Shown here: piece after piece, positions 1-6,359 of the stretch | Layout: each line of letters starts with the position of its first letter | Position numbering within the stretch: the stretch's first letter is position 1 | Source of the DNA: Clostridiales bacterium | GTDB lineage: Bacteria; Bacillota; Clostridia; Lachnospirales; CAG-274 | Assembly: GCA_021200955.1 (NCBI GenBank) | Contig: JAJQFU010000136.1 | Coordinates: 1 to 38,016, forward strand | DNA length: 38,016 nucleotides | Reading direction: 5' to 3' | Position numbers and translations under genes: made by a program | Notes under the pieces: model-generated | Seen by the model: the letters and a program-made list of their open reading frames with translations, nothing else | Told to the model about the DNA's origin: nothing | The model's database searches: none

Positions 1-66
1 TATATTATTTCAAGTATTTTAAGAAAAAAATGAATAAAAAAATTGTGAAAAAAATCAAAATTTTAC

Positions 67-95
67 TTGACAATAAAGATATACTGTGCTACAAT
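67..95 (+). promoter_or_regulatory. Sigma-A promoter of the infC operon
   Basis: TTGACA at 67-72 and TACAAT at 90-95 are separated by 17 bases, so transcription should begin near 102. About 200 bases of untranslated leader then precede infC. The AT-rich stretch 1-66 upstream holds no recognisable gene. Confidence 0.85.
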
Positions 96-101
96 AATTG
101 T

Positions 102-234
102 CTGTAAAGAAGGATTCCGATTCTCACCTTACGGTTTTTATACTTTAAGGTTACTCAAAATTTCAGAGGGCATAGTTTGTTGCTCAAAAGAAGTGTTTCA
201 GAGTGTCGGCAGGTTCTTCATACCTGTCTTTTTT
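102..234 (+). promoter_or_regulatory. infC leader with transcription attenuator
   Basis: The leader ends in an intrinsic terminator placed before the genes: GGCAGGT (208-214) pairs with ACCTGTC (222-228) and is followed by six T (229-234). Upstream, ACCTTA and TAAGGT (about 126-154) can pair into a further hairpin. In Bacillus subtilis the infC-rpmI-rplT operon is controlled by L20 binding its leader and promoting premature termination; gene order and terminator position here match that arrangement. L20 as the ligand is inferred from the family, not shown by the sequence. A short open frame across 67-249 has no ribosome binding site and is not called as a gene. Confidence 0.7.
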
Positions 235-309
235 ACTTTTATAAATTAAAGGGCAGTGTTAAAAAAGCGCAAGCCCAAAGGGTTATATTCATTTTAGGAG
301 GTGTCTGCT

Positions 310-816
310 ATTACAGATTTAATGATTAACCAGCAAATCAGAGATAGGGAAATCAGACTTATCGGAAATGACGGCTCTCAGCTGGGTATTATGTCAGCAA
401 GAGACGCTCAGAAGATAGCCGATGAAAAAAAGCTGGATCTTGTAAAAATTTCTCCTTCCGCAAAACCCCCTGTATGCAAGCTTATGGACTACAGCAAATA
501 TAAGTTTGACACACAGAAGAAGGAAAAGGAAGCAAGAAAGAAACAAAAAACGGTTACTGTTAAAGAAATAAGGCTTTCACCAAATATCGATACCCACGAT
601 GTTCAGGTAAAAGTAAAAAATGCTCTGAAATTTTTAAAAGACGGCAACAAGCTTAAGGTCTCAATTCGTTTCAGAGGCAGAGAATTGGGGCGTGCCGATA
701 TGGCAGTCGGTATAATGAAAGATTTTGCCGAGCAGGTTTCAGAATTCGGCACAATAGATAAACAGCCAAAGGTTGAAGCCAGAACCATGACTATGTTCAT
801 TGTTCCCAAGGCTTAA
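310..816 (+). CDS. infC: Translation initiation factor IF-3, AUU start
   Basis: IF-3 binds the 30S subunit, prevents premature joining of the 50S subunit and proofreads start-codon choice. The 168-residue product has the usual two-domain form: an N-terminal domain (INQQIR, LGIMS), a lysine-rich linker rich in K, E and R, and a C-terminal domain with KEIRLSP and FRGREL. The start was chosen from the ribosome binding site: AGGAGG occupies 296-301, so the in-frame GTG at 301 overlaps it and cannot serve, while ATT at 310 lies 8 bases downstream. AUU starts are a known trait of infC in E. coli and B. subtilis, where they permit autoregulation through start-codon discrimination. The next ATG (322) lies 20 bases away. 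First gene of the infC-rpmI-rplT operon. Confidence 0.95.
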   Translation: MTDLMINQQIRDREIRLIGNDGSQLGIMSARDAQKIADEKKLDLVKISPSAKPPVCKLMDYSKYKFDTQKKEKEARKKQKTVTVKEIRLSPNIDTHDVQVKVKNALKFLKDGNKLKVSIRFRGRELGRADMAVGIMKDFAEQVSEFGTIDKQPKVEARTMTMFIVPKA

Positions 817-841
817 CCGGCAATCAAGGAGGATTTTTAAA

Positions 842-1039
842 ATGCCTAAGTTAAAAACAAGAAAAGCTCTTGCTAAGAGAGTATCTGTAACAGGTACAGG
901 TAAAATCAAGAGATTTAAAGCCAATAAGCAGCACATTCTTACAAAAAAGGCTCAGAAGAGAAAGAGATCTTTAAGAAAAGCAACTCTTTGCGATTCTACA
1001 AATATGAAACAAATTAAGAGAGAACTGCCTTACATCTGA
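842..1039 (+). CDS. rpmI: 50S ribosomal protein L35
   Basis: A small, very basic protein of 65 residues, the normal L35 length, starting MPKLKTRKALAKR and carrying the HILTKK segment typical of the family. It is a structural component of the large ribosomal subunit. ATG at 842 is preceded by AGGAGG at 829-834. It sits 25 bases after infC and 36 before rplT, the conserved order in Bacillota, so it should be made from the same attenuated transcript. Confidence 0.97.
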   Translation: MPKLKTRKALAKRVSVTGTGKIKRFKANKQHILTKKAQKRKRSLRKATLCDSTNMKQIKRELPYI

Positions 1040-1075
1040 TTTTAAGCTGGCTTTTATTCAAGGAGGAAATATAAA

Positions 1076-1429
1076 ATGGCAAGAGTTAAAGGTGCATTAA
1101 ATGCACGTAAAAAGCATAAAAAAGTATTGAAAATGGCTAAGGGCTTTGTAGGCGCAAGAAGCAAGCAGTACAGAGTTGCAAAGCAGTCGGTTATGCGTGC
1201 AATGGCTCATTCATTTGCAGGCAGAAAGCAGACAAAGCGTGACTATCGTAAGCTTTGGATCGTTCGTATCAATGCAGCTGCAAGAATGAACGGAATAAGC
1301 TATTCTAAGATGATTAACGGTCTTAAAAACGCAAACATTTCAATTAACAGAAAAATGCTTGCTGATTTGGCTGTTACAGATATGCCCGCATTCGCAAAAC
1401 TTGCTGAAACAGCAAAGGCTAACATTTAA
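1076..1429 (+). CDS. rplT: 50S ribosomal protein L20
   Basis: This 117-residue basic protein binds 23S rRNA early in 50S assembly. The start MARVKGALNARKKHKK and the internal RKLWIVRINAAARMNGISYS segment are typical of L20. AGGAGG lies 7 bases before the ATG. It is the last gene of the operon and is followed by a terminator at 1447-1480. In B. subtilis L20 also represses this operon by binding its leader, and the leader terminator at 208-234 suggests the same feedback here. Confidence 0.97.
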   Translation: MARVKGALNARKKHKKVLKMAKGFVGARSKQYRVAKQSVMRAMAHSFAGRKQTKRDYRKLWIVRINAAARMNGISYSKMINGLKNANISINRKMLADLAVTDMPAFAKLAETAKANI

Positions 1430-1446
1430 TTATAATATAAACTACG

Positions 1447-1480
1447 ACAGCGGTTTTGTTTTAAGCCGCTGTTTTTATTT
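1447..1480 (+). terminator. Intrinsic terminator of infC-rpmI-rplT
   Basis: ACAGCGG (1447-1453) pairs with CCGCTGT (1466-1472) around a 12-base loop, followed by a T-rich run. Confidence 0.85.
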
Positions 1481-1501
1481 TACTAAAAAATATGCTTATT
1501 A

Positions 1502-1556
1502 TGTATATATTGTATTGACAAATCGCACTATAAATAATATAATATATACAAGGAGG
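1502..1556 (+). promoter_or_regulatory. Toxin-antitoxin promoter with flanking inverted repeat
   Basis: TTGACA (1515-1520), a 17-base spacer and TATAAT (1538-1543) form a full-consensus promoter. TGTATATAT (1502-1510) and ATATATACA (1542-1550) are perfect 9-base inverted arms on either side of it, the second overlapping the -10 box. The expected start near 1550 touches the AGGAGG ribosome site (1551-1556), so the leader is almost absent. The arms are a plausible operator for autorepression by the antitoxin; this is inferred from position and symmetry. Confidence 0.7.
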
Positions 1557-1564
1557 TGCTTAAA

Positions 1565-1846
1565 ATGGCTAAAATAAGTACTAATATAAGTCTTGATGCT
1601 GATTTAAAAAAAGCAGCTCAGGAGCTTTTCTCTGATTTGGGACTTGATTTATCTACAGCGGTGACAATTTTTATTAAACAGGCACTTAGAGTTCAGGGTA
1701 TACCTTTTTCTGTTAAGCGTAATGATCCTAATGCCGAGACTATTGCTGCATTAAATGAATATTATGATATAAAGAAAAATCCTGAAAAATATAAGAAATA
1801 TTCTTCATTCAGTGAATTAAAAGATGAGGTTCTCAGAGATGCTTGA
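1565..1846 (+). CDS. RelB/DinJ family antitoxin
   Basis: A 93-residue protein with a ribbon-helix-helix N-terminus (MAKISTNISLDADLKKAAQE, then LGLDLSTAVTIFIKQAL) of the RelB/DinJ type and a charged C-terminal half that would wrap the toxin. Such antitoxins neutralise an endoribonuclease partner and, with it, repress their own promoter. ATG at 1565 was chosen because AGGAGG (1551-1556) lies 8 bases upstream; the in-frame GTG at 1556 overlaps that site. The gene overlaps the toxin gene by 8 bases, implying translational coupling. Confidence 0.88.
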   Translation: MAKISTNISLDADLKKAAQELFSDLGLDLSTAVTIFIKQALRVQGIPFSVKRNDPNAETIAALNEYYDIKKNPEKYKKYSSFSELKDEVLRDA

Positions 1847-2114
1847 AATTATTTCTTCCAATCGTTTTAAAAAAGACTTAAAGTTAGCAGCAAAACGAGG
1901 TTATAATTTAGATCTTTTAGATGAAATCGTAAACACTCTTGCAGAACAAAAGCCGTTACCACCGAAAAATCGTGACCACGGGCTAACCGGAGATTATATT
2001 GACTTCAGAGAATGTCATATTCAGCCGGATTGGCTTCTTGTATATCGTGTTGACGGAGAAGATTTAATTTTATTTTTATCTCGAACAGGAACTCATTCCG
2101 ACCTATTTATATGA
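1839..2114 (+). CDS. YafQ-family mRNA interferase toxin
   Basis: Ribosome-dependent endoribonucleases of the YafQ family cleave mRNA in the A site. This 91-residue protein keeps the residues known in E. coli YafQ at matching spacing: His47 in RDHGL, His60, Asp64 and Trp65 in CHIQPDW, and His86 and Phe90 in RTGTHSDLF. It should therefore be an active toxin of RelE fold. ATG at 1839 has GAGG about 9 bases upstream and overlaps the antitoxin end; an in-frame ATG at 1824 would add five residues (MRFSE) and is less likely. A terminator follows at once, so the pair forms a self-contained module between two housekeeping operons. Confidence 0.88.
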   Translation: MLEIISSNRFKKDLKLAAKRGYNLDLLDEIVNTLAEQKPLPPKNRDHGLTGDYIDFRECHIQPDWLLVYRVDGEDLILFLSRTGTHSDLFI

Positions 2115-2120
2115 AATAAA

Positions 2121-2160
2121 AAAGCTTATTACAGCCCTTAGTAATAGGCTTTTATTTTTT
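2121..2160 (+). terminator. Intrinsic terminator after the toxin gene
   Basis: AGCTTATTAC (2123-2132) pairs with GTAATAGGCT (2141-2150), ten pairs with one G-T wobble, followed by a T-rich run. Confidence 0.85.
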
Positions 2161-2182
2161 ACAAAAATTTTATAAAAAAGTA

Positions 2183-2214
2183 TTGACAGAATAGTATGTT
2201 TATGGTAATATAAT
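2183..2214 (+). promoter_or_regulatory. Promoter of perR-rbr
   Basis: TTGACA (2183-2188) is followed after 17 bases by TAATAT (2206-2211); an overlapping TATAAT at 2209-2214 would give a 20-base spacer. Autorepression by PerR would be expected, but only a weak inverted repeat (TAAT, six bases, ATTA) is visible around the -10 region and I do not call a Per box. Confidence 0.7.
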
Positions 2215-2260
2215 TTTAAGATTAAGAATAAGTCTCAGTTTTAATAAGGGGGCTGATTTT

Positions 2261-2650
2261 ATGTCAAGGCAGAGAGATGAAATTTTAAATGTTATAGTCT
2301 GCTCCGATAAGCATTTAAGCGCAGAGGAAATATTTATGCATTTAAAGGGTATAGGCGAAAATATTTCCATAGCTACGGTTTACCGTAATTTAAATATACT
2401 TTCGGACAAGGGCTTTATTAAAAAAATATCCGTGGGAGACGGCGTTGAAAGATATGACAAGTCAACAAAACCCCATGGTCATCTTGTATGCACAAGCTGC
2501 GGAAGCATAAGAGACATCGCCTTAGAGGGTTTTAAAAGCTATCTGGAGGAACAAAGCGGCGAGGTTTTAACCTCTTATGAATTATGTATGCGCTGTGTCT
2601 GCCCCGAATGTATTAAAACTGAAGCACTAAAACAAAAGGAGGGCTTTTAA
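2261..2650 (+). CDS. perR: PerR-like peroxide-sensing repressor (Fur family)
   Basis: A 129-residue Fur-family metalloregulator with an N-terminal winged helix (ISIATVYRNLNILSDKGFI is the recognition region) and a C-terminal metal-binding domain. HGHLVC carries the histidines of the regulatory metal site. CTSCG and CPEC form the two-CxxC structural zinc site. PerR proteins sense peroxide by iron-catalysed histidine oxidation and repress oxidative-stress genes. Assignment to PerR rather than Fur or Zur rests on co-transcription with rubrerythrin, whose ATG immediately follows the stop codon. The protein is slightly short at the N-terminus compared with B. subtilis PerR. A purine-rich ribosome site (AAGGGGG, 2245-2251) precedes the ATG. 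Confidence 0.85.
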   Translation: MSRQRDEILNVIVCSDKHLSAEEIFMHLKGIGENISIATVYRNLNILSDKGFIKKISVGDGVERYDKSTKPHGHLVCTSCGSIRDIALEGFKSYLEEQSGEVLTSYELCMRCVCPECIKTEALKQKEGF

Positions 2651-3193
2651 ATGGCTGAAAACAAATATGCGGGAACAAAAACAGAAAAAAATCTTTGGGA
2701 AGCTTTCGCAGGCGAGTCTCAGGCAAGAAATAAGTATACCTACTTCGCTTCTGTAGCTAAAAAAGCAGGCTACGAACAGATTGCGGAATTTTTCTTAAAG
2801 ACAGCTGAAAACGAAAAGGAACACGCTAAGCTTTGGTTTAAGGCTTTAGGCGAGCTTGGAGACACAGCGGAAAATCTTCTTGCAGCAGCTGAAGGCGAAA
2901 ACTACGAGTGGACTGATATGTATGACCGTATGGCTAAGGAAGCCGAGGAAGAAGGATTTAAAGCTTTGGCGGCTAAGTTCAGAGGCGTAGCGGCTATCGA
3001 AAAAATGCACGAGGAAAGATACAGAGCTTTGCTTCATAACGTAGAAGCTAAGGAAGTATTCGAAAAAAGCGGCGTGAAGATTTGGGAATGCAGAAACTGC
3101 GGTCACGTAGTTATCGGAACAAAAGCTCCCAAGGTTTGCCCCGTATGCGCTCATCCTCAGAGCTTCTTCGAAATTAAGGCAGAAAACTACTGA
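2651..3193 (+). CDS. rbr: Rubrerythrin
   Basis: A cytoplasmic non-haem iron peroxidase that reduces hydrogen peroxide to water in anaerobes. The 180-residue protein has an N-terminal ferritin-like diiron domain with helix motifs [15 protein letters not shown] and [11 protein letters not shown], a second pair around [26 protein letters not shown], and a C-terminal rubredoxin domain with two Cys pairs, ECRNCGH and CPVCAHPQ. The glutamates and histidine expected for the diiron site are present, so the enzyme should be active. It abuts perR with no gap, and a terminator follows at 3211-3243. Regulation by the upstream repressor is inferred from this arrangement. Confidence 0.95.
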   Translation: MAENKYAGTKTEKNLWEAFAGESQARNKYTYFASVAKKAGYEQIAEFFLKTAENEKEHAKLWFKALGELGDTAENLLAAAEGENYEWTDMYDRMAKEAEEEGFKALAAKFRGVAAIEKMHEERYRALLHNVEAKEVFEKSGVKIWECRNCGHVVIGTKAPKVCPVCAHPQSFFEIKAENY

Positions 3194-3210
3194 TAATAAA
3201 TAAAATTACA

Positions 3211-3243
3211 GAAGCGGATACTCATAATCGGGTATCCGTTTTT
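3211..3243 (+). terminator. Intrinsic terminator of perR-rbr
   Basis: CGGATAC (3215-3221) pairs with GTATCCG (3232-3238), extended by wobble and A-T pairs at the base, followed by a T run. Confidence 0.85.
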
Positions 3244-3276
3244 AAATGCTTTAAAAGGAATAATTTTTCTTTTTTA

Positions 3277-3305
3277 TTGATTTTAATCTCCGACTATGCT
3301 ACAAT
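3277..3305 (+). promoter_or_regulatory. Promoter of tsaD
   Basis: TTGATT (3277-3282) and TACAAT (3300-3305) are separated by 17 bases; transcription would begin near 3312, about 47 bases before the tsaD start. Confidence 0.7.
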
Positions 3306-3358
3306 AATGTTGCCGAGAAAACGGATAGTTATATAACGATTAAAAAGGATTGATAAAA

Positions 3359-4387
3359 ATGGAAAAGGATATAACAATTCTTGCGATAGAGTCCTCCTGT
3401 GACGAGACTTCGGCGGCTGTGGTTAAAAACGGCAGAGAGGTTTTGTCGGACATAATTTCTTCTCAAATAGATATTCACAAAAAATTCGGCGGAGTTGTGC
3501 CGGAAATTGCTTCGAGAAAGCACATTGAAAATATAGATTGGGTCGTTAAGGCGGCTTTAAAGGACGCAAAAACCTCTCTTGATGATATGGACGCAATAGC
3601 GGTTACCTACGGGCCCGGGCTGGTAGGCGCTCTTTTAGTGGGGGTTTCCTACGCAAAGAGCCTTGCCTTCGGCTTAGACAAGCCCCTTGTTCCCGTTCAT
3701 CATATAGAGGGGCATATTGCCGCAAATTATATTGAACATCCGGATCTTGAACCACCCTTTGTGTGTCTTGTTGTTTCGGGTGGACACACAAATTTGGTTC
3801 ACATAAAGTCATACAGCGAGTTTGAAATTTTAGGTCAGACAAGAGACGATGCGGCAGGTGAAGCCTATGACAAGGTAGCCAGGTGTCTTAAGCTCCCCTA
3901 CCCCGGAGGTCCTAAAATAGACGCTCTTTCAAAAGAGGGAAATCCCGATGCAGTAAAATTCCCCAGGGTTATGCTTGAAGAGGGGTCTTATGACTTCAGC
4001 TTCAGCGGCTTAAAATCCTCTGTTTTGAATTATATTAACAAGTGCAAAATGACAAACATTCCCTATAATGACGCAGATGTAGCGGCTTCTTTTCAAAAGG
4101 CTGTTATAGATGTTTTAACCGCTAAGGCAATAAGAGCCTGCCGGGAGCTTAAAATAAATAAGCTTGCCGCCTGCGGAGGCGTTTCCGCAAACAGCGCCTT
4201 AAGGGCAAGCCTTCAAAACGCCTGTGACAGCGAGGGCATAAAGCTTTATGTTCCGAGCCTTATACTTTGTACTGACAACGCCGCTATGATAGGCAGCGCA
4301 GCATATTACGAATTTTCAGAGGGTAATTTAGCCGATATGAGCTTAAACGCCGTTCCGGGAATAAGGCTGGGAGAAAGGAGAAAATAA
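3359..4387 (+). CDS. tsaD: tRNA t6A synthase catalytic subunit TsaD
   Basis: TsaD transfers the threonylcarbamoyl group to A37 of ANN-decoding tRNAs, working with TsaB and TsaE. The 342-residue protein has the ASKHA fold signature [12 protein letters not shown] near the N-terminus, the metal-binding HxxxH (H115-I-E-G-H119), VSGGHTNLV, and the C-terminal [11 protein letters not shown] and TDNAAM motifs, so it looks intact. ATG at 3359 follows AAAGGA by about 9 bases; an in-frame TTG at 3350 lies too close to that site. The stop overlaps the next start by one base (TAATG), so the WYL gene is translationally coupled. Partner genes tsaB and tsaE are not in the window. Confidence 0.96.
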   Translation: MEKDITILAIESSCDETSAAVVKNGREVLSDIISSQIDIHKKFGGVVPEIASRKHIENIDWVVKAALKDAKTSLDDMDAIAVTYGPGLVGALLVGVSYAKSLAFGLDKPLVPVHHIEGHIAANYIEHPDLEPPFVCLVVSGGHTNLVHIKSYSEFEILGQTRDDAAGEAYDKVARCLKLPYPGGPKIDALSKEGNPDAVKFPRVMLEEGSYDFSFSGLKSSVLNYINKCKMTNIPYNDADVAASFQKAVIDVLTAKAIRACRELKINKLAACGGVSANSALRASLQNACDSEGIKLYVPSLILCTDNAAMIGSAAYYEFSEGNLADMSLNAVPGIRLGERRK

Positions 4388-5361
4388 TGTCTAAAAAGAA
4401 GGACGCTTCTCTTTATATTTTAAAATATCTTTTTGAAGAAACAGACGAGGAACACGGCGTAACAACGGCTGAAATAGCGGAGTATTTGGAAAAATGCGAT
4501 ATAAGCCTTAACCCCAGAACAATTCCCCTCAGTATAGAATCTATTAATGAATTTTTGTCATATTGCCGATATATGGAAATAGTTTCTTATATTGAAAACC
4601 GAAAAACCCATTATAAGCTTATTGACAGACCTGTGGACTGTACCGATGTTGAAATGATGTCATTGGCTCTAAATTCGGTAAAATCCCTTACTAAGAAGGA
4701 TATAAAAAGCCTTAAAGGTAAGCTTTATTCACTTTTGAGCCGTCACAGCCTTGAAAAATTTGCTCCGGCGCTTTCAAAAAAAGAAAATAATTCCGAAAAT
4801 TCGGGAACTGTTTCCTGGTATTTGGATCAAATTAACACAGCAATTGAAAAGGGCTTGAAAATTTCTCTTAAATACAACAGCAAAAACGAAATTAAAGAAA
4901 GAACACTATCCCCCTATAAGCTTCATACAAACAGCGACGGAACCTACATATTGGGAAAGTGTCACGAACACGATACGGATATAAGCCGCTTCAGACTGGA
5001 CAGAATTAAGAAAATAACCATACTTGACGAGAAGCTTACTCCCTGTGAAAATACGGAAGAGCTTGAAGATATGATTAATTTAAGCAAGGATATGTCCTTC
5101 GGTGAAAAGGGAACAATTGTTTTTACTTTTACAAAGCAGATTGAAAATGTGGTTTATGACCGCTACGGCAGAGATATAAGGGTCAGCCCTTTGCCTAACG
5201 GAAAAATGAGGGCTTATGCCGATGATTATATATCCTCAACTCTTTTGGGGTGGATTTTCAGCTTAGGGGAGGATATTGAAATAGAAGGAAATCAAACTCT
5301 ATTAAATATGATGAAGGATAACATTGATAGATGGTCTGAAAAGTTACAAGGCTCCCCTTGA
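4387..5361 (+). CDS. WYL-domain transcriptional regulator
   Basis: This 324-residue protein belongs to the DeoR/YafY-like WYL family, which binds DNA through an N-terminal winged helix and senses a ligand (often nucleic acid or nucleotide) through the WYL domain. The first 75 residues form the helix-turn-helix part (GVTTAEIAEYLEKC). The WYL core is seen in LSPYKLHTNSDGTYILGKC and ISRFRLDRIKKI, and the last 100 residues fit the WCX extension. The gene overlaps tsaD by one base. Its last codons and TGA stop fall inside a dispersed palindromic repeat (5352-5421), so the C-terminal residues come from the inserted element. The target is unknown. Confidence 0.82.
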   Translation: MSKKKDASLYILKYLFEETDEEHGVTTAEIAEYLEKCDISLNPRTIPLSIESINEFLSYCRYMEIVSYIENRKTHYKLIDRPVDCTDVEMMSLALNSVKSLTKKDIKSLKGKLYSLLSRHSLEKFAPALSKKENNSENSGTVSWYLDQINTAIEKGLKISLKYNSKNEIKERTLSPYKLHTNSDGTYILGKCHEHDTDISRFRLDRIKKITILDEKLTPCENTEELEDMINLSKDMSFGEKGTIVFTFTKQIENVVYDRYGRDIRVSPLPNGKMRAYADDYISSTLLGWIFSLGEDIEIEGNQTLLNMMKDNIDRWSEKLQGSP

Positions 5362-5421
5362 GGGGAGCTGTCAGCTACGACTGATTTTTGAAAAAAATCA
5401 GCGACAGCTGACTGAGAGGTG
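5352..5421 (+). repeat. Palindromic dispersed repeat, copy A
   Basis: This 70-base element starts with the palindrome CTCCCCTTGAGGGGAG (5352-5367), then forms a long hairpin in which GTCAGCT (5370-5376) pairs with AGCTGAC (5406-5412) and CTGATTTTT (5381-5389) with AAAAATCAG (5393-5401), and ends GAGAGGTG. It is identical over all 70 bases to copy C (9641-9710) in the opposite orientation. The match extends to the flanking ACAAGG versus ACAAGT. No transposase is present, so it resembles a MITE- or REP-like element. It may also act as a terminator for tsaD-WYL. Confidence 0.85.
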
Positions 5422-5469
5422 GGGCAAATATTTTTTAGTCTGAACAAACTTTTACAAGAGGAGGAAAAA

Positions 5470-5886
5470 ATGAAAATAAATAAAAAAAGGGCGGCGGTTA
5501 TAGCTGCCGCTGTAATTATAGTTATATTAGCATTAACATCTTTTTTAATAAACAGCAGCCGAAGAAAGGCTCTTGAAGGAAGCTGGTATAGAATAGATTC
5601 AAAGCTGAACGGAGGTTATTCCTATTTTTTGAACATATCAAACAAAAATGCGGAATATGTATTTTCATCGAGACTTCTGACTTCAACTATGGAGGACTTT
5701 AAGTGGAAGCTTAAGGGCGGTTCCAAAATACGCTTTAAATCGGATATGGTTGATAAAACAGTGAGCTATGAGCTTATAAACGATAACACAGGGCTTGTTT
5801 TTACACCGGCTCTTTCAAGCAACAAAGCCTCGGAGGTTTGGTATCTGTATACGGAAGATGAAGAAAGTAAAGAAGAGGAAGAGTAA
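5470..5886 (+). CDS. Small membrane-anchored protein of unknown function
   Basis: I do not recognise this 138-residue protein. It has a basic N-terminus (MKINKKRAA), one hydrophobic segment at about residues 8-27 (VIAAAVIIVILALTSFLI) and an extracytoplasmic part beginning around LEGSWYR. That part has several aromatic and glycine-rich beta-like stretches (GGYSYFLNISNKN, FKWKLKGG), and the tail is acidic and ends EEEE. The shape suggests a membrane-tethered lipocalin-like small domain, but that is only an impression. ATG at 5470 has GAGGAGG 5 bases upstream; an in-frame start at 5419 lacks such a site. Its 3' end forms half of a palindromic terminator shared with the convergent rseC-like gene. 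Confidence 0.7.
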   Translation: MKINKKRAAVIAAAVIIVILALTSFLINSSRRKALEGSWYRIDSKLNGGYSYFLNISNKNAEYVFSSRLLTSTMEDFKWKLKGGSKIRFKSDMVDKTVSYELINDNTGLVFTPALSSNKASEVWYLYTEDEESKEEEE

Positions 5887-5910
5887 AGCCTACTCTTCCT
5901 CTTCGTTTTC
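5872..5910. terminator. Bidirectional terminator built from two coding 3' ends
   Basis: GAAGAGGAAGAGTA (5872-5885) and TACTCTTCCTCTTC (5891-5904) are perfect 14-base inverted arms with a 5-base loop. Both arms lie almost wholly in coding sequence of the converging genes, and both proteins end in Glu repeats and a stop. GTTTTC follows on the plus strand; the minus-strand tail is not T-rich at once, so termination in that direction may be weaker. Confidence 0.65.
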
Positions 5911-6333
5911 GTCTGCTATTCTTTTAGCCACAGGCAGAAAATCGCCGTTTGACCATTTGTCCTCATTCATATGAATAATTATAAAGGCTGCCGCTGTCAA
6001 AATAACCCCCAAAGCGGCGGAAATTAAAACCTCGTTGCCAATGTTGAAATGCAAAGCTCCGTAATAGCCGCCTATAATACCTATCATAAAGAAAACAAAG
6101 GGTACGCCGTACATTATTAAGACTGCTTTCATAAAGTTAGTCTGTTCAATAAAAACCTCGACCCTGTCTCCCACCTTTGCACCGCAAAGGTTTTTTGCTT
6201 TCATTTCCATATCCTTTTCGGTAAGTCCTGCGGAGCAGGCTCTGCACTTTCCGCAGGCTTCACGTCTTTTTAATGTGAGTGTAACCAAGTCACCTTGACA
6301 AGCTGTTACTTTTCCCAATTCAGCCAAAGCCAT
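5890..6333 (-). CDS. RseC/SoxR-reducing-system family membrane protein
   Basis: A 147-residue protein of the RseC/MucC type: a cytoplasmic N-terminal domain with a cysteine cluster (CGKCRAC), then two membrane segments at about residues 68-88 (MKAVLIMYGVPFVFFMIGII) and 100-120 (VLISAALGVILTAAAFIIIH), and an acidic tail. Members help keep SoxR reduced together with Rnf-like complexes, or modulate sigma-E signalling in proteobacteria; the clostridial role is not established. GGAGG ends only 2 bases before the ATG at 6333, which is unusually close; the TTG two codons later (6327) is spaced 8 bases away and may be the real start. It lies 26 bases downstream of the citrate synthase homologue, so the two are probably co-transcribed. 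Confidence 0.8.
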   Translation of the reverse strand: MALAELGKVTACQGDLVTLTLKRREACGKCRACSAGLTEKDMEMKAKNLCGAKVGDRVEVFIEQTNFMKAVLIMYGVPFVFFMIGIIGGYYGALHFNIGNEVLISAALGVILTAAAFIIIHMNEDKWSNGDFLPVAKRIADENEEEE

Positions 6334-6359
6334 AACCTCCTTAATATTAGGTTGTTTGT

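Noticed and set aside
67..249. A 60-codon open frame in the infC leader
   Set aside because: It begins at the -35 box itself, has no ribosome binding site and runs through the terminator hairpin; the stretch is better explained as promoter and attenuator.
2206..2240. Possible Per box upstream of perR
   Set aside because: Only a weak TAAT/ATTA inverted repeat is visible and it does not match the TTATAATNATTATAA consensus well enough.
5352..5421. Repeat copy A as a CRISPR unit
   Set aside because: The copies are isolated, kilobases apart, in different orientations, with no spacers or cas genes.
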